Positions 33,492-41,799 of a stretch of DNA of 64,000 nt are shown in pieces. The notes under the pieces are model-generated. The model was not told the origin of the DNA and made no database searches. It saw only the letters and a program-made list of their open reading frames with translations. The DNA is from JACDBZ01 sp036262075. GTDB lineage: Bacteria; Chloroflexota; Limnocylindria; QHBO01. How positions within the stretch are numbered: position 1 is the first letter of the stretch; the number at the start of each line of letters is the position of its first letter. The stretch covers positions 124,001 through 188,000 of the forward strand of contig DATAJO010000034.1 in assembly GCA_036262075.1 (NCBI GenBank), in the 5' to 3' direction. The position numbers and the translations under genes are program-made.

Positions 33492-34292
33492 CTACTCACC
33501 CGTCTGCGTCAGGAGGAAGGTGATGAGCGCCTGGAGCGCGCTGTCGCTGAGGGCGCCCTCGGGATGCGGCGGCATCTGGGTCGACTGGCCGTCGTTGTAG
33601 TTCGTGGCCGAGTCGCGGATCCACTTCTCGAGGAACATCCGCGGGTCTTCCTCGTAGTCGGCCTGCATCTGGTCGAGGCCGCTCGGCACGACCCACCGGT
33701 CGAGTTCGGTGACGAGCCCGGAGCCGATGGTCGAGATGTCCGGGCCTGCCGCCGTGCCCTTGAGATCGGCGCCGTGGCAGCTCTGGCAGCCGGCGCTGGC
33801 GAACACCTCGGCCCCCGCCTCGGGCGTGTTCGGGACCTCCTCGGCCGGCTCCGCCTCGGTAGCCCACTTCTCGACCAGCGCGACGACGGCCTCGATCTGC
33901 TGCTCGTTCAGCGGACCGCCGACCTCGGCGCCCCACGCCGGCATCGGCGAGTTGACGTTGCCGGACGCGACGACGCCGCCGTAGGTGACGACCAGCCGCA
34001 CGTAGTTCGGGTTGGCGCGCAGCTTGTTGGCAATGCTGGCCGAATGGAGGTTCGGCCCCTGGACCTGCGCGTCCGGGCCGCCACCGGTGCCGTCCTCACC
34101 GTGGCAGTTGGCGCAGCCCGCCGCCGCCGGCTCGGTGCTGTCGTTCGAGAAGATGATCTCGCCGAAGTGGAGCAGCTCCTCCTCCTGCTCGGCGGCGATC
34201 GCCGTCCGGCGCGGCGCATCGGTCAGCCAGTACAGGACGGTGAACACCGCCATTGCCGAGACCAGGATGACGCCGATCGTCTTCAGTCGCAT
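33492..34292 (-). CDS. Membrane-anchored dihaem cytochrome c
   Basis: A 266-residue protein with one N-terminal helix (about 5-23) and two c-type domains. Haem sites are CANCH at C60-H64 and CQSCH at C169-H173; likely axial methionines are in SPMPAWG and TQMPPHPEG. It takes the place of cytochrome c1 in the complex and needs the Ccm system encoded at 16.5-23.2 kb. It lies 4 bp after the Rieske stop. The C-terminal domain ends LITFLLTQTGE, a normal class I cytochrome end. Confidence 0.93.
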   Translation of the reverse strand: MRLKTIGVILVSAMAVFTVLYWLTDAPRRTAIAAEQEEELLHFGEIIFSNDSTEPAAAGCANCHGEDGTGGGPDAQVQGPNLHSASIANKLRANPNYVRLVVTYGGVVASGNVNSPMPAWGAEVGGPLNEQQIEAVVALVEKWATEAEPAEEVPNTPEAGAEVFASAGCQSCHGADLKGTAAGPDISTIGSGLVTELDRWVVPSGLDQMQADYEEDPRMFLEKWIRDSATNYNDGQSTQMPPHPEGALSDSALQALITFLLTQTGE

Positions 34293-34296
34293 CGGC

Positions 34297-34953
34297 TCAC
34301 CCGCTGCAGTGCGGAATCTGGGAGGACACGCGGTCGTCGAACGTGACCTGGCCGACGGGGGCGCCGGAGATCACCTCGCGCGTGCGGACGACGTACTGGC
34401 CGTCCTCGACGGCGACCGCGAAGCGATCCATGCCACGCGGCGCGGGGCCGTCGCGCTTCTCGCCGAGGATCGTGTACTTGCTGCCGTGGCACAGGCACTC
34501 GAACCACTGGCTCTGGTCGCACAGCTGCGGGATCTGGCAGCCGAGATGCGGGCACTTGCGCCAGAAGGCGAGCACCGAGCGATCGGGCAGCGGCAGCTCC
34601 TCATCGACGTCGGTGCCCGGATCGGGGATCGGCTGCGAGACCGTGCCGTTGCCCTCGACGCGCGCCTTGCCGGCCGGGACGTTGACGAAGAACAGGTTCG
34701 CCTGGTTGTAGATGTACGGCAGCCCCTCGGCCCACTCCGGGAAGTTTGACACGATGTCGTCGGCGGAGCCGAGCGAGATGTCGGCCCCGAGGCCCTCGCT
34801 CAGGTTCGGCCACAGGAACGCGAACGTGCCGCCCAGGAACTCGAGGGACAGGATGCCGATGCCCACCCCGAGCATGCGGCGCATGAAGCTGCGCCGCGTC
34901 ATCTCGCGGATGGGCGGCCCGGGCACGGGGCCGTAGGCTGGCTTCTGGGTCAT
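34297..34953 (-). CDS. petC: Rieske iron-sulfur subunit of the cytochrome bc complex
   Basis: A 218-residue protein with a twin-arginine start (MTRRSFMRRM) and membrane anchor (about 28-47). Cluster motifs are CPHLGC (C134, H136) and CLCHGS (C153, H156), with the disulfide cysteines C139 and C155 present. This is the high-potential electron acceptor from menaquinol or another quinol. It overlaps the subunit IV gene by 4 bp. The CPHLGC variant (Pro for Thr) is common in Gram-positive and Chloroflexota Rieske proteins. Confidence 0.94.
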   Translation of the reverse strand: MTQKPAYGPVPGPPIREMTRRSFMRRMLGVGIGILSLEFLGGTFAFLWPNLSEGLGADISLGSADDIVSNFPEWAEGLPYIYNQANLFFVNVPAGKARVEGNGTVSQPIPDPGTDVDEELPLPDRSVLAFWRKCPHLGCQIPQLCDQSQWFECLCHGSKYTILGEKRDGPAPRGMDRFAVAVEDGQYVVRTREVISGAPVGQVTFDDRVSSQIPHCSG

Positions 34954-35567
34954 AGCGTGAAGTACAGCCCTTCCCACGGCCAGACCCAGTTCCAGCCGGG
35001 TCCGCGGAAGAACGAGCCGATGAAGGTCACGATCAGGCCGCCGATCATCAGGCTCATGAACACGACCCACAGGAACTTCCGGTCACGGACCGCCTTGTAC
35101 GGGCTGCGGTCGACGTACGGCACGATGAGCAGGCCGCCGAGGTAGACCGGCACGACGAGGACGCCGGCCACGGTCGTGTTGAAGTAGCTCAGCAGCTCCT
35201 GCAGGCCGAGGAAGTACCACGGCGCCTTGGCCACGTGCGGCGTCACGGCCGGGTTCGCCATCTCCTCGAGTGGCGCCCGGATGAACACGGAGGTCACGAC
35301 GAGCAGCCCGGTGATGAGCATGGCCATCACGAACTCGGCGCGCAGGAGGTGCGGCCAGGTCAGGACGGTCTCGTCGGGCCGCTTGTCGACGCGGACCATC
35401 GACTCCTGCTTGACGTAGGCGAGGAGCCGGAAGCGCTCGGTGCCGGGCACGCCCGGCGGTCCGGGCAGCTTCGGCCCGGTGCCCGGCGCCGGGATCGGCG
35501 CGCGTTCCGGCGCCTGCGTCGGCGCGTTCTTGTCGGCGGTGGCGTTCGGTCGCTTTTCGATCGTCAT
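34950..35567 (-). CDS. petD: Cytochrome b C-terminal subunit (subunit IV-like)
   Basis: A 205-residue protein with a proline-rich cytoplasmic head (about 45 residues: APERAPIPAPGTGPKLPGPP) and three helices. The quinol-site neighbourhood reads DETVLTWPHLLRAE and KAPWYFLGLQELLSYFN; the latter equals the conserved PEWYFL region, with PW replacing EW. It completes the split cytochrome b. The extra head is not usual for subunit IV. Confidence 0.9.
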   Translation of the reverse strand: MTIEKRPNATADKNAPTQAPERAPIPAPGTGPKLPGPPGVPGTERFRLLAYVKQESMVRVDKRPDETVLTWPHLLRAEFVMAMLITGLLVVTSVFIRAPLEEMANPAVTPHVAKAPWYFLGLQELLSYFNTTVAGVLVVPVYLGGLLIVPYVDRSPYKAVRDRKFLWVVFMSLMIGGLIVTFIGSFFRGPGWNWVWPWEGLYFTL

Positions 35568-35583
35568 CGGTCGCTCAATAAGC

Positions 35584-36330
35584 CTACACGGGGCCCGAGA
35601 TGCCGCCGTCCTTCCTGATGCGCCAGAAGTGGACGATCATCAGGATCGCGGCGAGGAGCGGGAACAGGATCACGTGGGCGACGTAGAACCGCAGCAGCGT
35701 GTTCTGCCCGACCTGGATCCCGCCGAGGAGCATGAACGACGTCTCGTCCGACACGACCGGGAAGTACGTCGCCATCTGCGTCCCGACGGTGATGGCCCAG
35801 AACGCGATCTGGTCCCACGGCAGGAGGTAGCCGGAGAAGCTCAGCGCCAGGGTGAAGAACAGGAGCAGGATCCCGATCACCCAGTTGAACTCTCGCGGCG
35901 GCTTGTACGCGCCGTGGTAGAAGACGCGGATCATGTGGAGGAACACGGTCAGCACCATGAGGTGCGCGGCCCAGCGGTGCATGTTGCGCACGAGCGAGCC
36001 GAACGCGACCGATGCCTCGATGGCCTGGATGTCCTGGTAGGCGCGCGTCACCGACGGCACGTAGAAGAACATCAGGTACAGGCCGGTGACCGTGAGCGCG
36101 AGGAACAGGAAGAAGCTGATCCCGCCCAGGCAGAACGTGTACGTGTAGCGCACCGCGTGGCGCTTGACCCGCACCGGGTGGAGGTGGAGGAACACGTTGT
36201 TCATCACCGCCAGCGCGCGGGTGCGGCTGGTGGTCGGGTAGGGTTGGCGGAACAGGCTGCGCCATGCCGCCGACTCCTTGATCCAGCGGGTCACGGCGTT
36301 GCCGCCCTCGCCGGGACGTCCGTCGGTCAT
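35584..36330 (-). CDS. petB: Cytochrome b N-terminal subunit (b6-type)
   Basis: A 248-residue four-helix dihaem protein. Haem ligands are H118 and H132 (NMHRWAAHLMVLTVFLH) and H219 and H234 (YVAHVILF...MIVHFW). The spacing of 14 and then 15 residues is the cytochrome b6 pattern rather than the b pattern. The Qo-site segment GGIQVGQNTLLRFY follows helix C. It starts with ATG overlapping the oxidoreductase stop and precedes the subunit IV gene by 16 bp. Confidence 0.95.
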   Translation of the reverse strand: MTDGRPGEGGNAVTRWIKESAAWRSLFRQPYPTTSRTRALAVMNNVFLHLHPVRVKRHAVRYTYTFCLGGISFFLFLALTVTGLYLMFFYVPSVTRAYQDIQAIEASVAFGSLVRNMHRWAAHLMVLTVFLHMIRVFYHGAYKPPREFNWVIGILLLFFTLALSFSGYLLPWDQIAFWAITVGTQMATYFPVVSDETSFMLLGGIQVGQNTLLRFYVAHVILFPLLAAILMIVHFWRIRKDGGISGPV

Positions 36331-38300
36331 CGGTCCACCGCCATGCCGGCCTGCTGGCCGACCTGTCCGAGCACGTTGTCCTTGTAGCTCTCCAACAGAA
36401 CCTTCCCGTCAGGCGTGAACCGCTCGAGCTCGAGCCGGTCCATCGTGATGCAGTTGGTTGGGCACCGCTCGACGCAGAGGTTGCAGCGAATGCACCGCTC
36501 CTCGTCGATGACCATGGCGATTCCGCGCGGCCACGACTGGAAGAGGTCCTGCTCCGGGTCGTCGCCGCCGACCTGCGCCTTGTCGATCATGTAGATCACG
36601 CCCTCGGGGCAGACGTCGGCGCAGAGCCCGCACAGGATACAGCGCGGTCCGTCGATGTTGATGTTGTGGTTGCACTGGAGGCAGCGCGAGCCCTCGGCGA
36701 TCGCGCCGCGCGTGTCGTAGCCGACCTCGACGAGCGAGACGAAATCGCGGCGCAGCTCCGGCGGCGCCATCGGGATCTCCTGGCGCGGCGTGGCCTCGTA
36801 GAAGCGCGGCATGTCGTGCTCGAGCGACTGGGTGATGACCGCGCGGTTGATGACCGGCAGCTCCTCGAGCTCCTCGCCGCGCAGCCCGGCGAGCCAGCGG
36901 TCGACGCTGCGGGCGCATCGGCGGCCGAGGCCGGCGGCCTCGATGATCGTTGCCGGGCCGGTGACGAAGTCGCCGACCGCGAAGATGCCGTCGCTCGACG
37001 TCCCGAACGTATCGGCGTTGATGCTCACGTAGCCGCGCTTGAATTCGAACTGCAGGTCGTTCATCGGCCGGCCGTCGGCGTCCTTCGGCGTGCTGCCGTT
37101 GAGCGGCGGCTTGCGCCAGCTCGACACCGAGCCGCCCTCGACCACGCTGCGCGTGTCGGTCACGCCCATGTGCCGATTGAGCTTCGCGCCGTACGCGCCG
37201 AGGACGTTGTTGTCGGCCGCCTGGCTGGTGCAGGGGATGACCATGTCGCACGGCACGACGAAGTCGGAGCCGGGGATCGGCTCGGCGCTGCGGCGGCCGG
37301 TCGCGTCCGGCGGACCCAGGCGGGTGCGGACGAATCGGACCCCGGCGACCTTGCCGTCGGGCCCGGCGATGATCTCCTCCGGCGAGCTGAAGTACTCGAA
37401 CTGCACGCCCTCGAAGCGGGTCTCGTGCTGCTCCTCCTCGTCGACGACCATCTCGTCCGGGCCGCGGCGGTAGACGATGGTGCTCGTCTTGGCGCCGAGG
37501 CGGAGCGCGGTGCGCGAGGAGTCCATGGCGGTGTAGCCGCCGCCGATGATGACGACGTGCTCGCCGACCCACTGCGGCTGCCCGAGGTTGGCGCGCTTCA
37601 GGAAGTCGACGCCGTAGATGACGCCGTCGAGCTCCTCGCCCGGAACGTTCATGGCGACCGGGAACATGCAGCCGGTGGCGACGACGACCGCGTCGTGCTG
37701 CGCGCGGAGCTGGTCGAGGGTGATGTCGCGGCCGATCTCGATGTTGTAGTGGAACTGCACGCCGTGCTTGGCGACCCAGTTGACGTCGAGCTCGATGACG
37801 TCGCGCGGCAGGCGGAAGGCCGGGACGCCGATGAGGGTCGTGCCGCCACCCGACGGCAGCGCCTCGTAGACGTGGACCTCATGGCCCCAGCTGGCGAGCT
37901 CCTTCGCGGCGGCGAGGCCGGCGGGCCCGGCGCCCACGATCGCCACGCGGCGGCCGGTCGGCGGCTGGACCACGACGTTGTCCGGCATGTTGTTGCCGTA
38001 GTGCCAGTCGACGAGGAAGCGCTTCATGGCGCGGATGGCGAGCGGCTTGTCGATGTCCGCGCGGCGGCACGCCTTCTCACACGGGGCGCTGCACACGTAG
38101 CCGCAGATCGCCGCCACCGGGTTCGGGTCGCGGGCGAGGATGTAGCCCTCCTCGAAGCGCCCTTCCGCGGCGAGCATCAGGTAGCCCCGGCAGTTCGTGT
38201 TGACCGGGCAACCTTCCTGGCACTCGATGTTGCACTGGAGCCAGTCGACGCCGACCTCGGCCGTCTGGAATCTCAGTGGAATCGCGGTATCGCTGATCAC
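36327..38300 (-). CDS. GltD-like FAD/NAD(P) oxidoreductase with ferredoxin domain, first gene of the bc operon
   Basis: A 657-residue enzyme. The N-terminal Fe-S region has CNIECQEGCPVNTNC and CGYVCSAPCEKACRR. A GltD-type flavin fold follows (VAIVGAGPAGLAAAKELASWG for FAD, VVIIGGGYTAMDSSRTALRLGA for NAD(P), GIFAVGDFVTGPATI). Two [4Fe-4S] motifs end it: CILCGLCADVCP and CIRCNLCVERCP. It may feed electrons from NAD(P)H or ferredoxin into the quinone pool. The GTG at 38300 lacks a ribosome site; the open frame continues upstream through repeats, which I treat as non-coding. TTG or other starts within 60 bp are possible. Confidence 0.85.
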   Translation of the reverse strand: MISDTAIPLRFQTAEVGVDWLQCNIECQEGCPVNTNCRGYLMLAAEGRFEEGYILARDPNPVAAICGYVCSAPCEKACRRADIDKPLAIRAMKRFLVDWHYGNNMPDNVVVQPPTGRRVAIVGAGPAGLAAAKELASWGHEVHVYEALPSGGGTTLIGVPAFRLPRDVIELDVNWVAKHGVQFHYNIEIGRDITLDQLRAQHDAVVVATGCMFPVAMNVPGEELDGVIYGVDFLKRANLGQPQWVGEHVVIIGGGYTAMDSSRTALRLGAKTSTIVYRRGPDEMVVDEEEQHETRFEGVQFEYFSSPEEIIAGPDGKVAGVRFVRTRLGPPDATGRRSAEPIPGSDFVVPCDMVIPCTSQAADNNVLGAYGAKLNRHMGVTDTRSVVEGGSVSSWRKPPLNGSTPKDADGRPMNDLQFEFKRGYVSINADTFGTSSDGIFAVGDFVTGPATIIEAAGLGRRCARSVDRWLAGLRGEELEELPVINRAVITQSLEHDMPRFYEATPRQEIPMAPPELRRDFVSLVEVGYDTRGAIAEGSRCLQCNHNINIDGPRCILCGLCADVCPEGVIYMIDKAQVGGDDPEQDLFQSWPRGIAMVIDEERCIRCNLCVERCPTNCITMDRLELERFTPDGKVLLESYKDNVLGQVGQQAGMAVDR

Positions 38301-38361
38301 GGCGGGGTGGTCGCTCTCCGGGCGGCTTTGACCCAAGGGGCTTACAAGGAGCGGCGCGTCG

Positions 38362-38367
38362 ATGCTA
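38362..38367 (-). promoter_or_regulatory. Possible -10 of the respiratory operon
   Basis: On the minus strand TAGCAT, the same hexamer used before the aldolase, lies about 62 bp before the chosen GTG start of the oxidoreductase. It is between the start and the repeat array. No clear -35. Confidence 0.35.
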
Positions 38368-38485
38368 CCCGTTCCGTCTCGGCCCGTGCAAGGCGAGGCG
38401 GCCCGCGGGGGGTGGTCGTCGGTGGTCTGTGGGCTCCGCTGGGCCCGAAAGATCGGCCACGTCGCGCCGCAGCGGGCACCAGGGA

Positions 38486-38537
38486 CGGTTCGCGATTCGC
38501 GGCTCGCGGTGCGCGGTTCGCGGATCGGGGGTTCGCG
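38486..38537. repeat. TTCGCGG-type short tandem tract
   Basis: Irregular repetition of GGTTCGCG, ATTCGCGG, CTCGCGG and GTTCGCGG over about 50 bp, abutting the right end of element copy 4. Simple-sequence DNA, no gene. The region 38301-39020 otherwise holds only this tract and two 183-bp elements. Confidence 0.7.
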
Positions 38538-38720
38538 GTTCGCGCTAGGGCGAGCATTCTTCACCGGAGGCCCGTGCGGCGTGTCGTTTGTCGACTGTGG
38601 CGAGAGCTGGTGAGCGTGAGGGGTGCATCGGCGTGCGGTTCGTGCGTGCGGGTGCTCGCCACAGCGCGTAAACGCAGCGTGGATCGGCCTCTGCGTGAAA
38701 TCCTCTCGCCACAGCGAGCA
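38538..38720 (-). repeat. 183-bp element, copy 4 of 5 (inverted)
   Basis: Reverse-strand copy, again exactly 183 bp. Read on the minus strand it starts TGCTCGCTGTGGCGAGAGG and ends CTCGCCCTAGCGCGAAC. The left hairpin is CTCGCT-GT-GGCGAG, a T-G wobble form intermediate between copy 1 and copies 2/3. Anchor at 38580-38595. It points toward the respiratory operon, as copies 1-3 point toward the GbsR-like gene. Confidence 0.88.
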
Positions 38721-38741
38721 GCGACGGGCTGGTGCGTGCCC

Positions 38742-38924
38742 GTTCGCGCCAGGGCGAGCATTCTTCACCGGAAGCGTTGGTGTCGTGTCGTTTGTCGACT
38801 GCAGCGAGCGCTGGTGAGCGTGAGTGGCGCATCGGCGTGCGGTTCGTGCGTGCCGGTGCTCGCCACAGCGCGAAAACGCCACGTGGACCGGCCTTCCGGT
38901 GAAATCCTCTCGCCACAGCGAGCA
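38742..38924 (-). repeat. 183-bp element, copy 5 of 5 (inverted)
   Basis: Exactly 183 bp, 204 bp from copy 4. The 21-bp spacer between them (GACGGGCT, GTGCGTG) matches the reverse complement of the copy 1-2 spacer, so the true unit is 204 bp. The right-end hairpin is CGCC-CT-GGCG where copies 1 and 2 have CGCT-CC-AGCG. Anchor at 38784-38799. About 95 bp of unassigned DNA follows before the next gene stop. Confidence 0.88.
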
Positions 38925-39020
38925 ACCGGCGTCGCGTGCGCCGGCTCGTGCGTCAGTCGGCCGTACCACTCGCCTTCCCCTCGTGCCGGTGACAAGCAGG
39001 CGGACCGAGCTCCCCCGGGG

Positions 39021-41045
39021 TCAATCGGCGAAGTGCGCGGCCATGACGCGACGGACGAGCGGCGCCGCGTCCGAGCCGCCGGTCCCGAGCGCGATGTACG
39101 GCAGCACCGTGGCCACCGCGATCGTCGGGTCGGCGGCCGGGGCGAAGGCCGGGAACCAGGCGTGCGGGTCCGGGGTGCCGGTCTCGGCGGTGCCCGATTT
39201 GCCGGCCACCGGGATCCCGAAGCCGGAGAACGCTGCCGTGCCGGTGCCGTATGGCAGGGTCGTGACGGCCACGAGCGTATCGGTGATGAAGGCGAGGTCC
39301 CCGTCGCCGAGGCTGATCTCCCGGATCGGGGTGGGCTCGAAGGCGGCCAGCTCCTCGCCGTCGGGGAGCGTCGCGCGCCGGACGAGGCGCGGCTGCCACA
39401 GCGTCCCGCCGTTGCCGATGGCGGCGTAGGCGTTCGCCAGCTGGAGCGGCGTGCCGAGGAACGCCCCCTGGCCGATCGACAGCTGGATTTGCTCGAAGCC
39501 GGAGTAGCCGCCGCGGCCGTTCGCCGCCAGCCACTCGTCGTCGGGCACGATCCCGGTCTCCTCGATCACGAAGCCGATGCCGGTCGCCGCGCCGAAGCCG
39601 AACTCCTTCAGCGTATCGGTCAATGCCGTCTCGTTGGCCTGGTAGACCTCGTACGACAGCGGCATGTACGTCGTGTTGCAGCTGAAGGCCATCGCCTCGC
39701 GCAGGCCGACGAGCCCCGGCAGCGAATGGTTCATGTAGTTGCGGAACGTGCGGTCGTTGTACTGCCAGGTCGGCGGGCAGGAGACCAGGCTGTCCGGCTC
39801 CACCACGCCGACCTTGAGCGCCGCGGCGAGCCCGAACGGCTTCATGGCCGATCCGCCCGGGTACGCGGCGAGCACGGCCTTGTTGAAGATCTGGGCCGAT
39901 CCGGCCGGGGCGAGCGCGATCCCGTCGAGGGTCGTGCCGAGCGTCATGGCGTTCGGGTTGAAGGCCGGCTGGCTGGCGAGCGCCCACACGTCGCCGGTCT
40001 GCGGGTCGATCACCGCCGTCGCCGCCTGCGCGTACGGCGCGATGGCGTTCTGCGCGGCCGCCTGGATCTCGGGACGGATGGTGATGAGGACGTCGGCGCC
40101 GGGCACCATCTCGGTCTCGGCCAGGACCGTCTCGGTCCCGCCGTCGCCGACCGCCACGAGCCGCCAGCCGGGCGTGCCCCTGAGGAGGCCCTCGGCACCG
40201 GCCTCGAGGCCGCTGCGGCCGACGACGTCGCCGGCGCGGTAGCCCTCGGCCTCGAGCGTGTCGAGGTCCTCGGCCGTCACCTCGCTCACGTAGCCGATCG
40301 TCTGGCCGGCGAGCGCCTCCTGCGGGTAGACGCGCACGCCGTCGTCGCGGGTCATGGCCCACACCAGCCCGTTGTCGCCGACGATCCGGCCGCGCGGCCC
40401 GAGCTCGCGATCGAGGCGCAGCGTCCCGGCCTCGCCGAGCTCGGGGAACAGGGTCGCCGGCGACCAGCGCAGCTGCCAGCCGTCGCGTCCCTCGACCCAG
40501 GTCAGGTCACGCTCGAGCGCCAGGTCGCCGAAGCGTGGCGACCCCAGCGTGGCGTCGAGCGGCACGGCCAGGCCGGGCACCGGGCCGGGGAGCGGCGCGT
40601 CGGGATCGATGCTCGGCGCCGGCGTCGGCTCCTGCTCGGGTGAGGCGGACGCCTCGGCCGAGGCCGACGGGTCGACCGTCGGGACGGGCGTGGGCGAGGG
40701 CGGCGGGAAGTCCTCCGGACGAGGCTCCGGCGGGAGCGCGACGACGTGCGCCGTCCCCACCGACCCGGTGAGCGCCTCGAGCTGGGTCGCCTCGGCCAGC
40801 GCGACGTGGAGCGCGGTGAACGTCTCGAGCGGGTAGCGCTCCCGCGTCGCCGGGTCGAGCATGGCGTGCATGGCGGCGTAGTCGCCGGCCGCCCACGCGT
40901 CGAGGTAGGCGCTCGAGGCCGCCTCCGCCTCGCCGGCCGGGGCGCGCGGGAACGTCGTGGGGACCGGCGTCGGCTCGGGGGTCGGATCGGCCGAGCAGGC
41001 GGCGGCGAGGACGAGCAGGAGCGCGATGCCCGGGAGCCGATTCAT
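39021..41045 (-). CDS. Penicillin-binding protein 2-type transpeptidase lipoprotein (MecA-like layout)
   Basis: A 674-residue lipoprotein (lipobox AAAC). An NTF2-like MecA_N domain (SSAYLDAWAAGDYAAMHAMLDPATRERY) is followed by a Pro/Ser/Ala spacer, a dimerisation domain, and a transpeptidase with SxxK (GGSAMKPFG, near residue 400), SxN (FSCNTTY, near 450) and KSG (AGKSGTAET, near 613, in place of KTG). It cross-links peptidoglycan outside the membrane. The start shares one base with the deacetylase stop. MecA_N architecture does not itself imply drug resistance. Confidence 0.92.
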   Translation of the reverse strand: MNRLPGIALLLVLAAACSADPTPEPTPVPTTFPRAPAGEAEAASSAYLDAWAAGDYAAMHAMLDPATRERYPLETFTALHVALAEATQLEALTGSVGTAHVVALPPEPRPEDFPPPSPTPVPTVDPSASAEASASPEQEPTPAPSIDPDAPLPGPVPGLAVPLDATLGSPRFGDLALERDLTWVEGRDGWQLRWSPATLFPELGEAGTLRLDRELGPRGRIVGDNGLVWAMTRDDGVRVYPQEALAGQTIGYVSEVTAEDLDTLEAEGYRAGDVVGRSGLEAGAEGLLRGTPGWRLVAVGDGGTETVLAETEMVPGADVLITIRPEIQAAAQNAIAPYAQAATAVIDPQTGDVWALASQPAFNPNAMTLGTTLDGIALAPAGSAQIFNKAVLAAYPGGSAMKPFGLAAALKVGVVEPDSLVSCPPTWQYNDRTFRNYMNHSLPGLVGLREAMAFSCNTTYMPLSYEVYQANETALTDTLKEFGFGAATGIGFVIEETGIVPDDEWLAANGRGGYSGFEQIQLSIGQGAFLGTPLQLANAYAAIGNGGTLWQPRLVRRATLPDGEELAAFEPTPIREISLGDGDLAFITDTLVAVTTLPYGTGTAAFSGFGIPVAGKSGTAETGTPDPHAWFPAFAPAADPTIAVATVLPYIALGTGGSDAAPLVRRVMAAHFAD

Positions 41046-41764
41046 CAGCGCGCCAGCGTCACCCGCCGGAAGCCCTCGGCCGCGCGGTAGCCCACCCGCT
41101 CCCCGAGCTCCTCGCTCCGGCGGCGCACCCAGCGCTCGACCTCGGGGAAGGAGCGGAACTGGCTGGCGTGGCGCGACAGCGCGGCAACCTTGCGATCGAT
41201 CGTGTCCCCGATGTCGACGATCTGGTTCGCCTCGTTCGTGCTCCACAGGTACAGCTCGGCGACCTTCCACGGACCGAGACCCGCGTCGAGGTGCTCGCGG
41301 AAGTTCAGCGGGTCGCGCGCCGTCGGGAACACGGCGTCCACGGTCACCTGGCCCACGGCCCGGTGGTCGGGGTGGTTCACCCACTCGTTGTTCACGAACA
41401 GGACGGTCGGGTCGTGGGTCATCACGATCTCGGGCCGGAAGGCGCGGATGGCGGACGTCACTCGCTCGCGCAGGGCGAGCGTCGGCTCGACCTGGCCGTC
41501 CGGCTCGTCGAGGAAGTCGACGCCCTCGACGCCGATCTCCGCGGCGGCGGCGCGCTGCTCGGCCTCGCGCTGGCGGACGAGCTGCGTCACGTCGGCATCG
41601 GGGTCGTCGCTGCCCTTGTCTCCGCGCGTGACGAGGAGGAAGCGGACGGTGGCGCCCTCGGCGACCCATCGGGCGACCGTGCCGGCCGCCCCGAACTCGA
41701 TGTCGTCCGGGTGCGCGGCCACCACGAGCACGCGGTCGGGAGTGGGCAGCGCGTCGTCAGCCAT
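41045..41764 (-). CDS. PIG-L/LmbE-family zinc deacetylase
   Basis: A 239-residue metal-dependent amidase. Zinc motif AHPDD in VLVVAAHPDDIEFGAAG, third ligand in WVNHPDHRAVG, and EAEQRAAAAEIGVEGVDFLDEPDG conserved in the group. It removes N-acetyl groups from GlcNAc-containing compounds (as in MshB or BshB) or related sugars. Substrate is unknown. It is coupled to the PBP gene, so a cell-wall sugar is a reasonable guess. A -10-like TAGCAT lies 12 nt before the ATG. Confidence 0.9.
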   Translation of the reverse strand: MADDALPTPDRVLVVAAHPDDIEFGAAGTVARWVAEGATVRFLLVTRGDKGSDDPDADVTQLVRQREAEQRAAAAEIGVEGVDFLDEPDGQVEPTLALRERVTSAIRAFRPEIVMTHDPTVLFVNNEWVNHPDHRAVGQVTVDAVFPTARDPLNFREHLDAGLGPWKVAELYLWSTNEANQIVDIGDTIDRKVAALSRHASQFRSFPEVERWVRRRSEELGERVGYRAAEGFRRVTLAR

Positions 41765-41799
41765 CGGGTGGCGGTGATGCTAGCAGCGGCGCGTCCGGC

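Noticed and set aside
38486..38537. Replication origin-like or iteron cluster
   Set aside because: No DnaA boxes, AT-rich stretch or rep gene nearby; only short TTCGCGG simple repeats.
38301..38969. In-frame extension of the GltD-like oxidoreductase upstream through both inverted repeats (would give about 880 residues)
   Set aside because: The extension is arginine/histidine-rich, consists of the 183-bp elements and the TTCGCG tract, and has no similarity to the enzyme family. The conserved protein begins near 38300.
39021..41045. Acquired methicillin-type resistance determinant
   Set aside because: MecA_N architecture is shared by many native PBP2-type proteins, and codon use and GC match the neighbours with no mobile element.
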